64,000 nt of DNA from Pycnopodia helianthoides (Eukaryota; Echinodermata; Asteroidea; Forcipulatida; Asteriidae), in NCBI GenBank assembly GCA_032158295.1, contig CM063263.1, forward strand, positions 10,798,974-10,862,973, written 5' to 3'. Under the pieces are notes generated by a model. The model saw only the letters and a program-made list of their open reading frames with translations, was not told the DNA's origin and ran no database searches. Numbering within the stretch: position 1 is the first letter of the stretch; the number at the start of each line of letters is the position of its first letter. Below are positions 12,326 through 23,628 of the stretch, one piece after another. The position numbers and the translations under genes were made by a program.

Positions 12326-13301
12326 GTCGAAACGTCGACTATAGGATCCATACCCAAGAAGCATTTGCCAAACCGAAAGTTGAAATAATGTAACTGGAGC
12401 AAACCCTTTGATGCCAATTTGTAATTTCAAAGCTTCTGTGTAAAAAAAACAGCCATGTGCTTCATTTCATCAAGGAGATGAAATATTAACGTTTGGTTAA
12501 TTTGGTAAAACTCGTGATTGTTGTGCAAAATTGATTAATTTTGTCCATGTTAACAGAGTGCCACAACAACTGCACTGTTAGCGGTTCTGTTTTGACGTTT
12601 AATTTACAAAATTATGCGACAGGCCGAAACGGCACTATACTCAGGTTGGAGAAATATCAATAGTCCTGAAATGCGATATATTACAGGAGTTACATTTTCG
12701 ACCCAACATCGATTCTCAAAACATAAAAAAACGTATGTTTTGAGAATATTTAATAAGTTTAAATTTTGCAGAGAACATTGACGTGTTATTAAAAAATGTT
12801 CTCGGAAGAACACCAATTGGGAGCTTTGGAAAGCGTTTTTGTTTGAACAATACAGAGAGAGAGTGCTGGAGAGGGAAGCAATAATGATAATGTTGAAGGA
12901 CTAACGTAGTGTGAGAGTAGAGATGAGAACAAAAGTGAAGAGTGAGGAAAGCGATGAGCAAGAGAAATGAGGATGTGTCTATGTTAGGTGGGGATAAAAG
13001 GCAAATTTAAAAAAAATATAATAGAGTTGCTTGATCCGCAGTCACAAAAGAAAATTTGTCCTTTTTTTGTGGGGCAAGAAGTTGATACTGAACAGATTTA
13101 GCTAAACAGGAATGGCATGGAAGTCAGTCGAGCATAATATTATATTTGAACTGGTCGTATTGATATGGGGCCCAGGTGAGTTATTTGCCCAATTGAATGA
13201 GAACTACTTTTCTGAACGACAATCTATGGCTTATTGCACACATTTGCTGCCGCTGAGCTTGGGTTGTTTTTCCGGCTAACTGTATTATGAAATTGAGCCT
13301 A
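12326..13301. other. non-coding, nothing recognised
   Basis: No protein-like frame. 12841-12990 is purine-rich with GAG/GAA words on the + strand. Confidence 0.45.
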
Positions 13302-13612
13302 TCACAAACTGCCAGAATTCGTCTTTAGTTGTGTAAAGTCACTAAAATAATTTGTGATGAATGAAATTGAGCCAACTATAATGAAATTTGATATCGCAGT
13401 ACCGATAGCGAAAGTGACTAACAAGAGCAGGTTATTTTGTTACCAATGGCTCTAAGTCGCAAACTGCCTAGATTCATCATAAGATGTGTAAGCCACTACC
13501 CTCATCTTGCTTAGTGAATTTGACACAACTGCTAAGCGAAATGTGATTATGGCAATGACGAGAGTGAAAGTGACAAACCAAAGCAGGTCTTGCAAGTATG
13601 ACGATGCCCTTT
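13302..13612. repeat. diverged tandem duplication, about 155-bp unit
   Basis: Two neighbouring units share CAAACTGCC at their starts (13304 and 13460) and a GAAAGTGAC-to-GAGCAGGT-like block at their ends (13410 and 13569). The minus strand of the second unit reads a hydrophobic stretch (LLWFVTFTLVIAIITF), and the first unit reads LLLLVTFAIGTAI in the equivalent place. It may be decayed coding sequence, but no splice or start context supports a gene. Confidence 0.4.
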
Positions 13613-16303
13613 GACAAAGTGTACAAGAGCTACCTACGAACAAAATTATACATACCGAAAATACACACGATTCACACATAAACCATTTCACTTGACATAT
13701 TTTTTTATTCATTAATTATTATAAATTATTTTAACGCTGCTTGAACAAAATGTTTGAGGTTTCATTGTGGTAGTGTGGCAGGTAGGAGAAATATTTTGAG
13801 GAATTGCGTCTTTGATGATATGAGCATGGTAATTTGCACACAGTCATAGTTGGTCAAGAGAAAGATATTTGGCTGTAAGCCATTGCAGAGTTGAATTGTG
13901 AATAAAACAATTGTGCGTAAAACAAAAAATCAAAGTAATTAAACAAATTGCTGCCAAATTCTAGTTATTTTCAGTATATTTGACAAAATATGGTCCTACA
14001 ACCAAATATTTTTCTTTTGACATACTCTGAAGGTACGCCAAATGTTATGCTCGTACCATTCAAGGCACAACCCCAACTCCTCACTGGTTCAATGTTGGCT
14101 CATGATGTACATCTGATAGGAGGCATTATAATGAAAATCACAAGCTCTTATTTTTAAGAGTGTTGAAATTATATCATGATCACAAAAGAGGACGGAACTT
14201 ATGATAATACTTAGAGAGGTAATTTGTAAAAAAAAAAAAATGTTTTACTTAATTACAAAACTATATTTGTAAATAAAAAAATGAAATTAATTTATGTTAT
14301 ATAATATTTTAAATAGTGGCTTTCTAGCGAGCACTTCGTTATTTTCAAGAAGTAATTTTTTGGTCGTGTTTATAAAGTGGAAAGTGGTGTTAAAGAGTGC
14401 AATTTTTGCTGAAAATGTTTTTTGAAATTGTCACAAAACAATTTTACAGATAATTAAATAAATACAAAGCTTCAATAGTTGTTATTATTTTGTTACGTTG
14501 AAGTTCGATCCCATTTTTATGACAGGGGGCAAGTATGTGGTGACGATGATTTTTGAACGCTTGGTGGCAGAAGAAATAGCAGGTAAAGTTGTCATTGTGT
14601 GCGCATTCTGAGCATGCGCACAATGTCGATAACGGTGGATTTACCGTGTAAATGTTGCTGCCGCGGATCGTCATATGAGTTCAATAGTTGCGTGTGGATG
14701 AAATCAAGATGGTTGCCCCCTGCCACGTTATCTTGTCTGGTATCCTTGTTCAAACAATTCAGAGTGGTACTAATTCTTATCTCATGTAAGGGGGATCAGA
14801 TCATCCTTCCTTTAAGCTTCATTTAGGTTACGTTGATTTGTATGGGAGATTGCTGAAAGATAATTCGAAACAAGAAATTATAACAAGTATTTATTATGCT
14901 CAGCTGACAAAAGAGGGCGCAATTTGAGATGATCATGTGGATATGTATAAGGAAACAGTAAAATAAATAATGAAAGCAGTTTAACTAACAGATTTATGGT
15001 GCGATGTTTATTTATATATACTAAGTAAGTAACTATAAAAGCTTGCATTGGAAATGTTTTCCATAGTTCTCGCTTATTGTCTAACTATGCAACACCAAAC
15101 ACGTCATCACTATCTCATTTCTTGTTAAGACTATGCAAGTCTCAGCATCACCAAACATGTTTGGGGGACACTTTGGTCCCAAGTACATTGCTTTAACGTG
15201 TGACGAAAGCACAATAGGCCCCCGCCGTTAAAAGGTACAAATATTCAAATGTTTTGCAGACGAGTGGAAATGTCCGGAGGAAGCCGTTGGAATAAATTAA
15301 TGCTCGAACACACGAGAGAGAGGCGTATATTTACGCAGTATATTGTCAACGAGGCAGGCCTGGGCCCAATTTCATAGAGCTGCTTTTAAGACAAAGTTAT
15401 GCTCACAAGAATAAGGTTACCAACCAACCAAACTATCATGTCACATGAACAAATTGTGATTTAAACGCCATTGCTCTAATGTGTCATCTGAAGTTCGAGA
15501 ATAACGTCCTTTGAAGATGTGGTTTAATAATTCAGACCGTGACACAAAGAGTCCGGCATTGCATGGAGGTAAGGAGTTAGCATAGGTACAGCACTAAAAA
15601 AAAAAAAAAAAGAACGATGATTGCTACCGACAGTAGGTTTGCGACCGCAATTTTTTCTCTTTTTTTTTAACACTCGAGAAAATCAAACTACATGCCGCTC
15701 TGCGAATGCTTGGAATTTGTTTTCGCAAAGGTTTGTTGGTACGTGCGTAAACCAAATGCTGCCCTTGGCAATACCCTTAGCAGCAACCGCAGCTGCCATT
15801 TTTAGGACATTGTCTAAGTTTTCTTTATTTTTGTTTTGCGCAACAATACAAGACAAACTGTTTGCGATAAAGAATCATACAGTTTGCGCAGCATAAATCC
15901 AAAGTTCAAATATTTTGCATGCATACTCTATCATGTTGAGATAGGAATCCAAAATTTTTCTAGATATAAATGGATTCGGTTGCGATTGGAATTTGAAAGC
16001 GTCTCGACCCTATTGGTGTATTTATACCCGAAAACCACACAGATAACATTTTCAACACAGAAACAAGTGAACTTAGTGTGTCCCACAGGCATTACCTTTG
16101 AACTAAGTACGCACCATATTATTTACATAATTACCCCTTTATTTCTCTTACAATACAGCTCACTGTTAAATTTGTACACCAGACCACCTCCATCAATCCA
16201 TAACGCAATGTATTTAGTTTTAGTTTTGATTCACTTATCACAAGAGTAGCGATCAGTTTGGTTTCAAACTATTTCGAAATGGTAGAACCGATGTAACAGA
16301 TTT
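13613..16303. other. non-coding, nothing recognised
   Basis: AT-rich with A-runs (14228-14240 and 15596-15611). The frames at 15621-15896 and 15836-16249 show no domain and no coding texture. CTCF-like AGAGGGCGC at 14912. Confidence 0.45.
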
Positions 16304-16538
16304 GGAGTGTCGTGACCAATCGGTCCGGAGCCGCAACAGCGCCCCCTGTTGGTTCTGCCGCAACTGGGCAGGAAAACAAATGCATGTATTGCGCACAGGA
16401 CACATTGCTGTGCGTTGTAAGAGTGTGGGTTCGGGTCCAGGTAAATGTCACTTGTGTTCTTATGCGAGACTATTACATTAATGCTTCGTCCTTCGTATGG
16501 GACGTAACAGTTTTGGTCCCGTGCGCAGTGAACCCATC
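16304..16538 (+). repeat. SINE family A, rearranged copy
   Basis: It contains GTGTCGTGACC, GAGTGTGGGTTCGGGTCCAG and GCTTCGTCCTTCGTATGGGA, as in the complete copy at 54782. About 60 extra bases lie between head and B-box. It sits just beyond the 3' end of the minus-strand GPCR. Confidence 0.7.
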
Positions 16539-16728
16539 ACATGTTCGTCGTTAAAAGAGAAGGGCTCTGACATGGTTGTCTGCATATCCATCACCTTATT
16601 AACTCTTGATACATTAGTCTCATTGTTCAACTATAAGAGCGCTTTTAGGTGGCAGTGTCATAAAGCACTATACGGGGCTGCGTAATGCTATTGTTGTTTT
16701 GTTCGAGGAATGTAAACACAATGTGTTC

Positions 16729-19700
16729 TCAGACCGCAAGGACGGTCACCTTAGTCCCATCCACTTCATTCACCCGTCTGCGCAGTCTGTTCGCTAATCG
16801 GAAGGTATTTCTCAGTGCAATCCTCCTCCTGAAGCAGAACGGGAACGCCTTCTTAAAACTGGATCGGAAGTTGTTGCCCATGAAGGCGTACACGAAGGGG
16901 TTAAGGCACGAGTTGGAGTAGGCCAGCGTCACCGCTAGAATTCGGGCGTAGTAGACCGCGTCGCTGTCGTACGGGAAATCGTGGGTGCTGTAGCGCTCCC
17001 AGCAGTTGAACACGTGCGTCGGCAGCCAGCACACGAAGAAGAGGCAGACGACCACGAGGACCATGCGCGTCGTGCGTCTCTTCTGGAGGAGATTTTGGCG
17101 CGTTCGCTGACTGTTCTGTGCCGATGGGTTGTGCCTCGTCCACGTGGCCCGCAGGAGAAGGGAATAGCACGCGCAGATGACGAACAGAGGTAAGATGTAG
17201 GTGCAGACGAGAACGTAGGTGTAGTACACGGCCTGTTTGGTCGGCGTGCTGAATGCTTCGAAGCAGAAGTATTTCTCGCCCGTGTAGTAAAAGTGACTCT
17301 CGGCTTCCACGAAGATGGAGGCTGGTATGGCCATCATGTACGAGACTGCAGAGAATGAAACAATACTGAGTTATATATTATATTATATTAAATCAAACCT
17401 TTCAAAAACATATTCCCCAAAAGGTCAAATGCAGCAGTCCTGAAGCTCTGCCCCTAATTCTTCCATTCTACCCCTAACGTTCGCTCGGCCCCAGTGGGAT
17501 GGGCTAATCAGCTTGCACAGATTCTTGTTCAGGAAGTACGTCATGCGTGCAGTGCTTGCAGTGTGAGTGTGATGCATGATGGGACTGAGCATGGGACTGA
17601 GTATTAACGTTAACGATACGTTTGCCCATCCCAGCGCCTTTGGTTTTAAGGCAAGGCGCTGGGGACGAGCGAACCCCTAACAACAACAAAACATGACCAC
17701 GTACTGCCAAAGATCCCTCATGCATTGAAAACGAAATCCGGGTCGTGGAATTTCTGTGTAGACACAATGATTGATAAGCCAGGGAGTCAGTTCATCATCA
17801 CACCTGTGCTAAGATATTTATTTGTACAGGAAGTAATTGGGACAGGCCGAGCCACCACATCTTGAATCATTTCACAACTTGTCAACCGAGTTATAAGGCT
17901 TGGCCATTCAACTTCGGCAGTTTGTTTCTCGAAGATATGAGTTGGATTAGAAGGAATCTTGATTTTTTTTTTTGCGTTTAAAAAAAAATGCAAAGAAGCG
18001 CAGTTGACCGTCGTTATAAGGAGCACTTTATGAGGAGGTTTTGCTTACAAAAGAGAACAGTCTGAAGACCCGAATCTCATTTCTGCGTTGTGTTTCTGTG
18101 TATTGCTGTCCTCTTTACAACAACGTTGCTGTTGTAAAGAGGGTAATCTGACCAGTCCCAGCAATCTTTGTTTGTTTAGAACACTCTATTAGAAGGGAGT
18201 AGGTGTACTTGGTATTTTCAGATTGTCGGTTTTTTTCAGATTGAGTGAACCTGAATATTCACTGACAAATCAGTGACACTTTCCCAATCTTTCTTCACCC
18301 CATCCTGGTCCATGGACGTAGTATTAAATTATTAACAAATAGAAAGTAACAAAACAAATCAGCTCAACCGGCGTTCTTGAAATTAATGTTCGTGTTTCGT
18401 TGCCGTCAACAGAGGGCGCTCGATGGGTAAGGGGGATTCGTGCATCGACGTGCAGCGGCGCGCACAGGAATTGCTTTTTACTTGGCCATCAAAATCAAAA
18501 TTAGCAATGTTGTAGCCTATAACCATACCTCCGTTTTATTTTGTTTTATTAGGTAGGCTTAATTTTTATCTTTAGACAGCGAACATTATTGTTCCAAAGT
18601 TCCCTACAGTTTTGTTTCCTTCTTTTTGACTGTCTTATATAACTGCAAACTAAGGGATGGGATCAGATCTATGTTCAGTAGTTCCGTGGTCAACCTCGTT
18701 CCTAATGATGTACGATCTCGCCTTGCCACCCCCCCCCCCCTTCTAGATCATACCCCTGCCCCTGGAAGTGTGACTTTTTGATATTATTTTTAATCAGTCC
18801 TTTGGTGGATCCGTTCTGTGTTAGAGACGTAGGGCACGAGTACGCGATTAGGAGAGTCATACAGTCATCGAGCAATGGTCCCCTCTCATCCCCTGATCTT
18901 ATATCATGTCCAACTGTTTGCAGTTTAGGGTGACCATGAAAAAAAACATTATTCATTCTTGAAGTGGATTGCGTAAAAAAAAATGCTTTTTGACACGCGC
19001 GTGAAGGTATTTAACAAGCGTGCAGGCGGATAGTCACTTTTGGTTTGCTAATCAGCGTTGTTTTACAGCACATTCAGCCTCGCTACCATGGGCAGCGTAC
19101 CGTAGCGATACCTCGAAGAGCGAGCCAGGCATGCTGGACAAAATGGCGCGGCGAGATCGATCACCCATGGGAACGAGGTTGAGCTCGTCCCTACCAGGGG
19201 TGACGACAGGTATTGATACGGCGCGAGGCTGGTCCTTGATTAATTGTAAGAGACACTTAATTTGTTTTCGTGGTTGACCATAAAATGTGACGGTGGCCTT
19301 GAAGGGACATCACCTATCGCAGATTATGCGTATACGTATGCGATGTCGTGAAATCTTTCGCGAATACTGTGCGCAGGCGTATGCGATGTCGTAACTTATT
19401 CGTGAACATGTTCGATACGGATGCGACTTAATTATTTGCAAACGTGATTGTATTGCATACTTTGTTGCATACATTTGGCATGATGTCAAAGTTGTGGAAA
19501 ATTTGTTCGTGACCCAGGGAGTACTGCAGCGGGAAAGTATTCGAACTATTCGTGTATGACTGTGGATACTCGACTGGGCGTAAGAAACTCCCCAGATCAT
19601 TAGTAAATTTATTCAAAGGTATGCGACCAAGTGTGCGCAAATTGAAAGTCACGACATTGCATAAATTGCATACGCAATGCACATGAGATTTACGACATCG

Positions 19701-21400
19701 CATAATACGTATATGCGCTCATATTAGCGATATGTGATGTCCCTTCAGGGCCACCATGGTATGCAAATGACTCGTGTTTGAAAGGAATACTTACGGATCC
19801 ACACGCTAAGGTTGAGAAGAAACGATAGCCGTCTGGTTCTGTACTTCATTGACTTATTGGGTACACGATGGCGAAGTAGCGATCTGCACTCATGATAGTA
19901 AGAGTCATACAGGTTGCATGGACAGAAGCCTGGGGGTTAAAGCAGGATACCGAAAAGAAAAATACATGAATATTAGTCTAGTTAGCATCAGATTAATTGC
20001 CTGATGGAAACATGTACTATGGTGAGGAGGTTGTGTTTGGTATTGGTGGTACGCGGGTCCTTAATGTGGCCTAATACCAATGTTGCAATGTAGCCAAATC
20101 CTGTTCCCTAGTCTTTGTATAGTGGCGTGTCGCCAGCCGCGGTTTAAGAGCACTGCGTTTCACATTACGGTGTTTCTGACCGGCATATGCAGAGTATGGG
20201 TTCGAGTCCCGGTCTTGGCACTAATTGTTCCTCGAGAAAATATACTGTCCATAATGTGTTTGTCCTTCAGATCAGATGGGACATTAAAACCTAGATCTCG
20301 TGTACTAGGACTGGCAGTGCACGTAAAAGTACTCAGAACACTATTATCAAAGAAGAGTAGAGATTTACTCCGGTGTTTCTATAGCAAGCATCCTTGGTTA
20401 CAGGTTTCCTCAGGCTTGCGAGCTACAACGATCAAGTTCACTTATGAGGCATCCTTGGTTTCATTACCAGAAATATATACTGATAATAACAATAGCAATA
20501 TTATAATATCGTTTATAACATTAATAATCTGGTCCTAGAAAAAATACAACAACAACAATCTTGTACCTCAGTCAAACCAATCTTGTACCTCCGTCAGAGG
20601 GTCCACAGTGGCACACCCAAGGGGCAGGTTCGTGGTGTTTGATCCCCCTCTGCTGATTAATTTTGTTTTCTTGTTTTCTTGAAAAGATTATGAAAAGGGA
20701 AGGGAGAAAATGTTTGATTGGTAGGGGGTGAGCCCCCGATCTCGAAACAATGGGAACAAAAGGTTGAATTCATCCTGTAATCTTCCGTGTCAGAATTGAT
20801 CCGGATCGATCCGGGTCCCGTGGGCCTGACTGAATTTACGGTCAGTATGACCCGGAATCTGTGTCAAAATAAACCACAAGTGAGTCAAAATGACGCAGAA
20901 TCCGAGTTGAAATTTATTTTTGTTTTACCACTTTCGGGTCAGTGTGACCACTTCCGGGTCAGTCTGACCCGGAAATGGGTCAGGCTCCCCTTTGAGGCCG
21001 GAATCCGGGTCAATTCTTGACCCAGGAGTTTTTTGAGAATGTAAACTGTAAATATTCACTCTACCTGCTGTACATACGATATGACTCTACACATTCCCTC
21101 GGTCAGGTAACCATACAGCGTGAACGTCAGAGTAGTGAACGGCGTACAAAACAGCAGATACGATATATCGGTCAGTGCCAAATTGACGATGTAGTAGTTC
21201 GTCACCGTTGTCATCTTCATGTGCAGCATGACCACGTAGACGACCACCGCGTTAGTGGTGACTCCCACGGCTATGATGAGTGACCACACGACCGGTACGA
21301 ACACTGTCTCTGGTCCCGGGTCCATTGGGTACAGATCAGGCCACGAATTAGACGAGGTGTCATTCAACACGCCCGCAACGTCTACCTCATATGACGACAT
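16729..21400 (-). CDS. kisspeptin (GPR54)-type GPCR, three coding exons, one frameshift
   Basis: Second kisspeptin-type receptor. Exon 1 (21400-21065): MSSYEVDVAG start in a good context (GTCACC before ATG), an NDT glycosylation site, TM1 with TTNAVVVY, TM2 with NLALTDISYLLF, and ECL1 through CRVISYVQQ. Exon 2 (19929-19795): QATC-like HATCMTLTIMS, then ADRYFAI. Exon 3 (17345-16729): TM4-TM7 with YILPLFVICACYS, QKRRTTRMV, CWLPTHVF and NPFVYAFMG, ending TVLAV. Splice sites are cag/gtagag, cccccag/GCT, ATCC/gtaagt and ctgcag/TCTCG. Exon 2 is 135 nt; the matching exon of the + strand paralogue is 136. The frame breaks after IVYPI near 19853, giving a TGA at 19848-19846, then resumes as SMKYRTRR. 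One extra base would give 362 residues. An acceptor at 21433 suggests a 5' UTR exon further up. It is either a one-base sequence error or a recent loss of function. Confidence 0.85.
18110..18142. repeat. perfect 13-bp inverted repeat hairpin
   Basis: CCTCTTTACAACA at 18110-18122 pairs exactly with TGTTGTAAAGAGG at 18130-18142 around a 7-nt loop. Confidence 0.95.
19292..19755. mobile_element. fold-back element with GGTGGCC ends
   Basis: Starts GGTGGCCTTGAAGGGACATC; the right end GATGTCCCTTCAGGGCCACC is its near-exact inverse complement. Pairing continues imperfectly for over 100 bp on each side and includes repeated TGCGATGTCGT words (19337 and 19380, inverted near 19694). No clear target duplication was seen. 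It lies 39 bp downstream of the exon 2 donor of the minus-strand GPCR. Confidence 0.85.
20123..20500 (+). repeat. SINE family A copy with family-E tail
   Basis: Head GGCGTGTCGCC, B-box-like GGTTCGAGTCCC, then a diverged body. After about 20396 it changes to a block ending CATTACCAGAAATATA plus ATAATAA-type repeats; that tail recurs at 42130-42280. It is likely a second tRNA-SINE subtype with a different 3' end. Confidence 0.7.
20770..21025. repeat. GACCCGG-rich dispersed repeat (copy 2, longest)
   Basis: It contains GGATCGATCCGG, GTGACC, GGGTCAGTCTGACCCGG and similar alternating direct and inverted words. Related copies are at 1225, 39045 and 45180. It ends 40 bp from exon 1 of the minus-strand GPCR. 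Confidence 0.65.
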
Positions 21401-21504
21401 GGTGACGTATTCGAAGCTCACTTGGCCTGACACTGAAAGAAGAGAACATACACAGAAAGTCAGTTGAGAATGAGTTCTGATCCAAACGGTTGGCAAAGGG
21501 TTGC

Positions 21505-21795
21505 TATTGCGTAAAAGCGCTCGCCTCTCACCAATGTGGCCCTGGTTCGATCATGTGAGCAGAGTTGCGCGTTGGTTATTTCCAATGACACGAGGTTTTT
21601 TTTCTCCGGGCCCTCTGGTTTTTCTCCCTACGGTAAAAAAACAAACACTTTTCATCCCTGTCTGTGCTCCGTGGTCATTATGGTGATGTGGTTGGCTGCC
21701 TAAGGCGCCCTCGCATGCCTGCTACTCGAACACGCTGTAGCCGCGTCCTTTGCCATCCAGCTTCTCAGCTGCAAGTAAGGACGATTAGCCTCCCA
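21505..21795 (+). repeat. tRNA-derived SINE, family C
   Basis: Head AAAGCGCTCGCCTCTCACCA with CCTGGTTCGAT as box B; the tail has GCTGTAGCCGCGTCC and CAGCTTCTCAGCTGC and ends in TTATTATTA. The head recurs at 53220 and the tail at 54170-54303. Confidence 0.75.
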
Positions 21796-22915
21796 AGTTA
21801 TTATTAGTATAGGAAGGTTTATTTAGGCCTAGCTTGTTTGTGCTTACGATCCTCTGTATCAATGTTTGAAACGACTATGTAGACCTTATCAAAAAAAATG
21901 CGTGTTTTGTTTTTTTGTACAAAATCACAAAATATACATTATGTTTGTATTTGAACAATTCATTTCGTTCTTTTGTATCAGCCATTGACCCTAATTTGCA
22001 TTCGTGTACACACTTTATACCCTCAATCATGGCATCTCTTTGGTCCCAACGGTCCCCATTAAGTTGTCAGTACGTGCTTCCAAGCTTTTTCGATAGATTA
22101 AGAGTTTTGTGGGGTTTTTTTGTTGCACTTTCTCAATAATGGTTTTTATCCAAGTGTTTTATTCGCATTGCCGGCATAAATTTGCGCTCATTTGTTTGTA
22201 GAAATCTACCATTGACAATTGACCTAGCGATTTTGTACACAAGGAATGCTGGCACAGTTTGGGTTTTGTTACTGTCACGTCATGACTAAATCACCTACCC
22301 CTGTTGGTTGACACCCCCCTCTAGGACAAGTGGCATTGTCTAGCTTAGGATATTGTGGCGTACGGAGCTGACTGGTGTGTAATGATGTGTTTAAGACAAT
22401 AGAATTATTAAACATGTCAGCCTTCGCCATGTGAATTTCAAAGAAACGGCGAGAAAAAAAACGTTAATTTTGTTAACTGGTTTAATAAACAGAAATGGTG
22501 TGGTGTCTTTCAAAATGACAACTAACCAAAATATCTGGCACATTACTATATGGTCTTGATTTGACAATATTGGCGAAGTTTTTGAGGATTATGCCTATAC
22601 TAGCACTTCGTGACCAGGTTATTCAAAATAATCATACGCAGACCATTCATGTGACACTTTACAAATGGGAAATCACCGCCCGGTGTGATGATGTGCACTG
22701 ATCAACGCCAATCAGTACCGTTATGCCCTCCGTACACGGCATGGACCCGACCTTTATTGCAGTGGGTTACGATCCCTCCCTTAAGCCGGCCGCGTGGCCG
22801 GCAGTCTAATTGGGGGCAGGGACTGCCGCAAGCCTCCTCTGATGAGCAGTATGAAATAGTAGCCGATTGATCAGGGCAAAGCAATCTAACACTCCAGCCA
22901 TCCATGCGCATCTTT
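21796..22915. other. non-coding, nothing recognised
   Basis: No gene-like frame. A GC-rich spot around 22783-22830 has the near-palindrome GCCGGCCGCGTGGCCGGC. Confidence 0.45.
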
Positions 22916-23265
22916 TTAAAGGTATTGTACACTTTTGGTATCGGCTCAAAATCAGTGTCCACATTTTGTTGTGATTCAACATATTAGCATGAACAAACAA
23001 ACCTGTGAAAGTGGAGCTTTGTTGGTCATCGAGGTCACGAGAAAATAGTGAGAAGAGACCTTGTGTGTTTTTTCAAACAGCGAGTTTTTATCGCGCGTGA
23101 TAAACTATTGTTTTACTCATTTCTCAGAAACGGTAGCATTTTGGGCAGAAATATTTTAAGGAACTATTTCTACCATTACTTACTTTAAATCATGTAAGTT
23201 AAGTATGAATATGTGAACATTTGTGTTTTCGATCTTACCAATAGTGTATAGTACAGGGCCTTTAA
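22916..23265 (+). mobile_element. MITE family 2, divergent subtype
   Basis: Bounded by TTTAAAGGTATTGTACAC on the left and GTACAGGGCCTTTAAA on the right, with TTAA at both ends. The interior is alignable by eye with family 2 (GTCACGAGAAAATAGTGA, then GATAAAC, TTTACTCATTTCTCA, CATGTAAGTTAAGT). 350 bp. Confidence 0.75.
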
Positions 23266-23329
23266 AGCACATGTAGGCCTACAACATTGGTAAATTTCAA
23301 ATACTATAGTATCTGTACTTAATGTGACC

Positions 23330-23628
23330 CAATATTATACATGAAAATAACAAACCTGTGAAATGTTAAGCTCACTCGGTCTTCAGAGTCATGAGAAAAC
23401 AGTGAAAAAAAACATTATTTATGTTTTCACTATTTTTCAAACATGGGGTTTTGGACACGCACGATAAAGACTAATGTTTTACTCATTTCCCTAAAAACTA
23501 TAGCATTTCAAGCAAAACTATTTCAAGGGAAGTTTACCACCTTGACCATCTTTATACCATGTAAGTTAAGTGCAAATTATGTGAACATTTATATTTTCAA
23601 TTTCACCAATGTTGTACACACCCTTTAA
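23330..23628 (+). mobile_element. MITE family 2, divergent subtype, second copy
   Basis: It repeats the order of the 22916 copy (AACAAACCTGTGAAA, GTCATGAGAAAACAGTGA, TGTTTTACTCATTTCC, CATGTAAGTTAAGTGC) and ends CACCCTTTAAA. The left end is degenerate. The two copies are in the same orientation about 360 bp apart. Confidence 0.7.

Larger units (their letters stand above)
17346..19794 (-). other. intron 2 of the minus-strand GPCR
   Basis: It contains a perfect 13-bp hairpin (18110-18142), a CTCF-like AACAGAGGGCGCT (18408-18420), C-runs (18729-18740) and the 464-bp fold-back element at 19292-19755. No other exon is visible. Confidence 0.7.
19930..21064 (-). other. intron 1 of the minus-strand GPCR
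   Basis: It runs from the gtagag donor (21064) to the cccccag acceptor (19930). It holds a family-A SINE (20123-20395), a shared 3' block (20396-20500) and a GACCCGG-rich repeat (20770-21025). Confidence 0.75.

Noticed and set aside
22836..22858. CTGATGAGCAGTATGAAA, hammerhead-like
   Set aside because: No base-paired stem II between the core boxes and no paired flanks.
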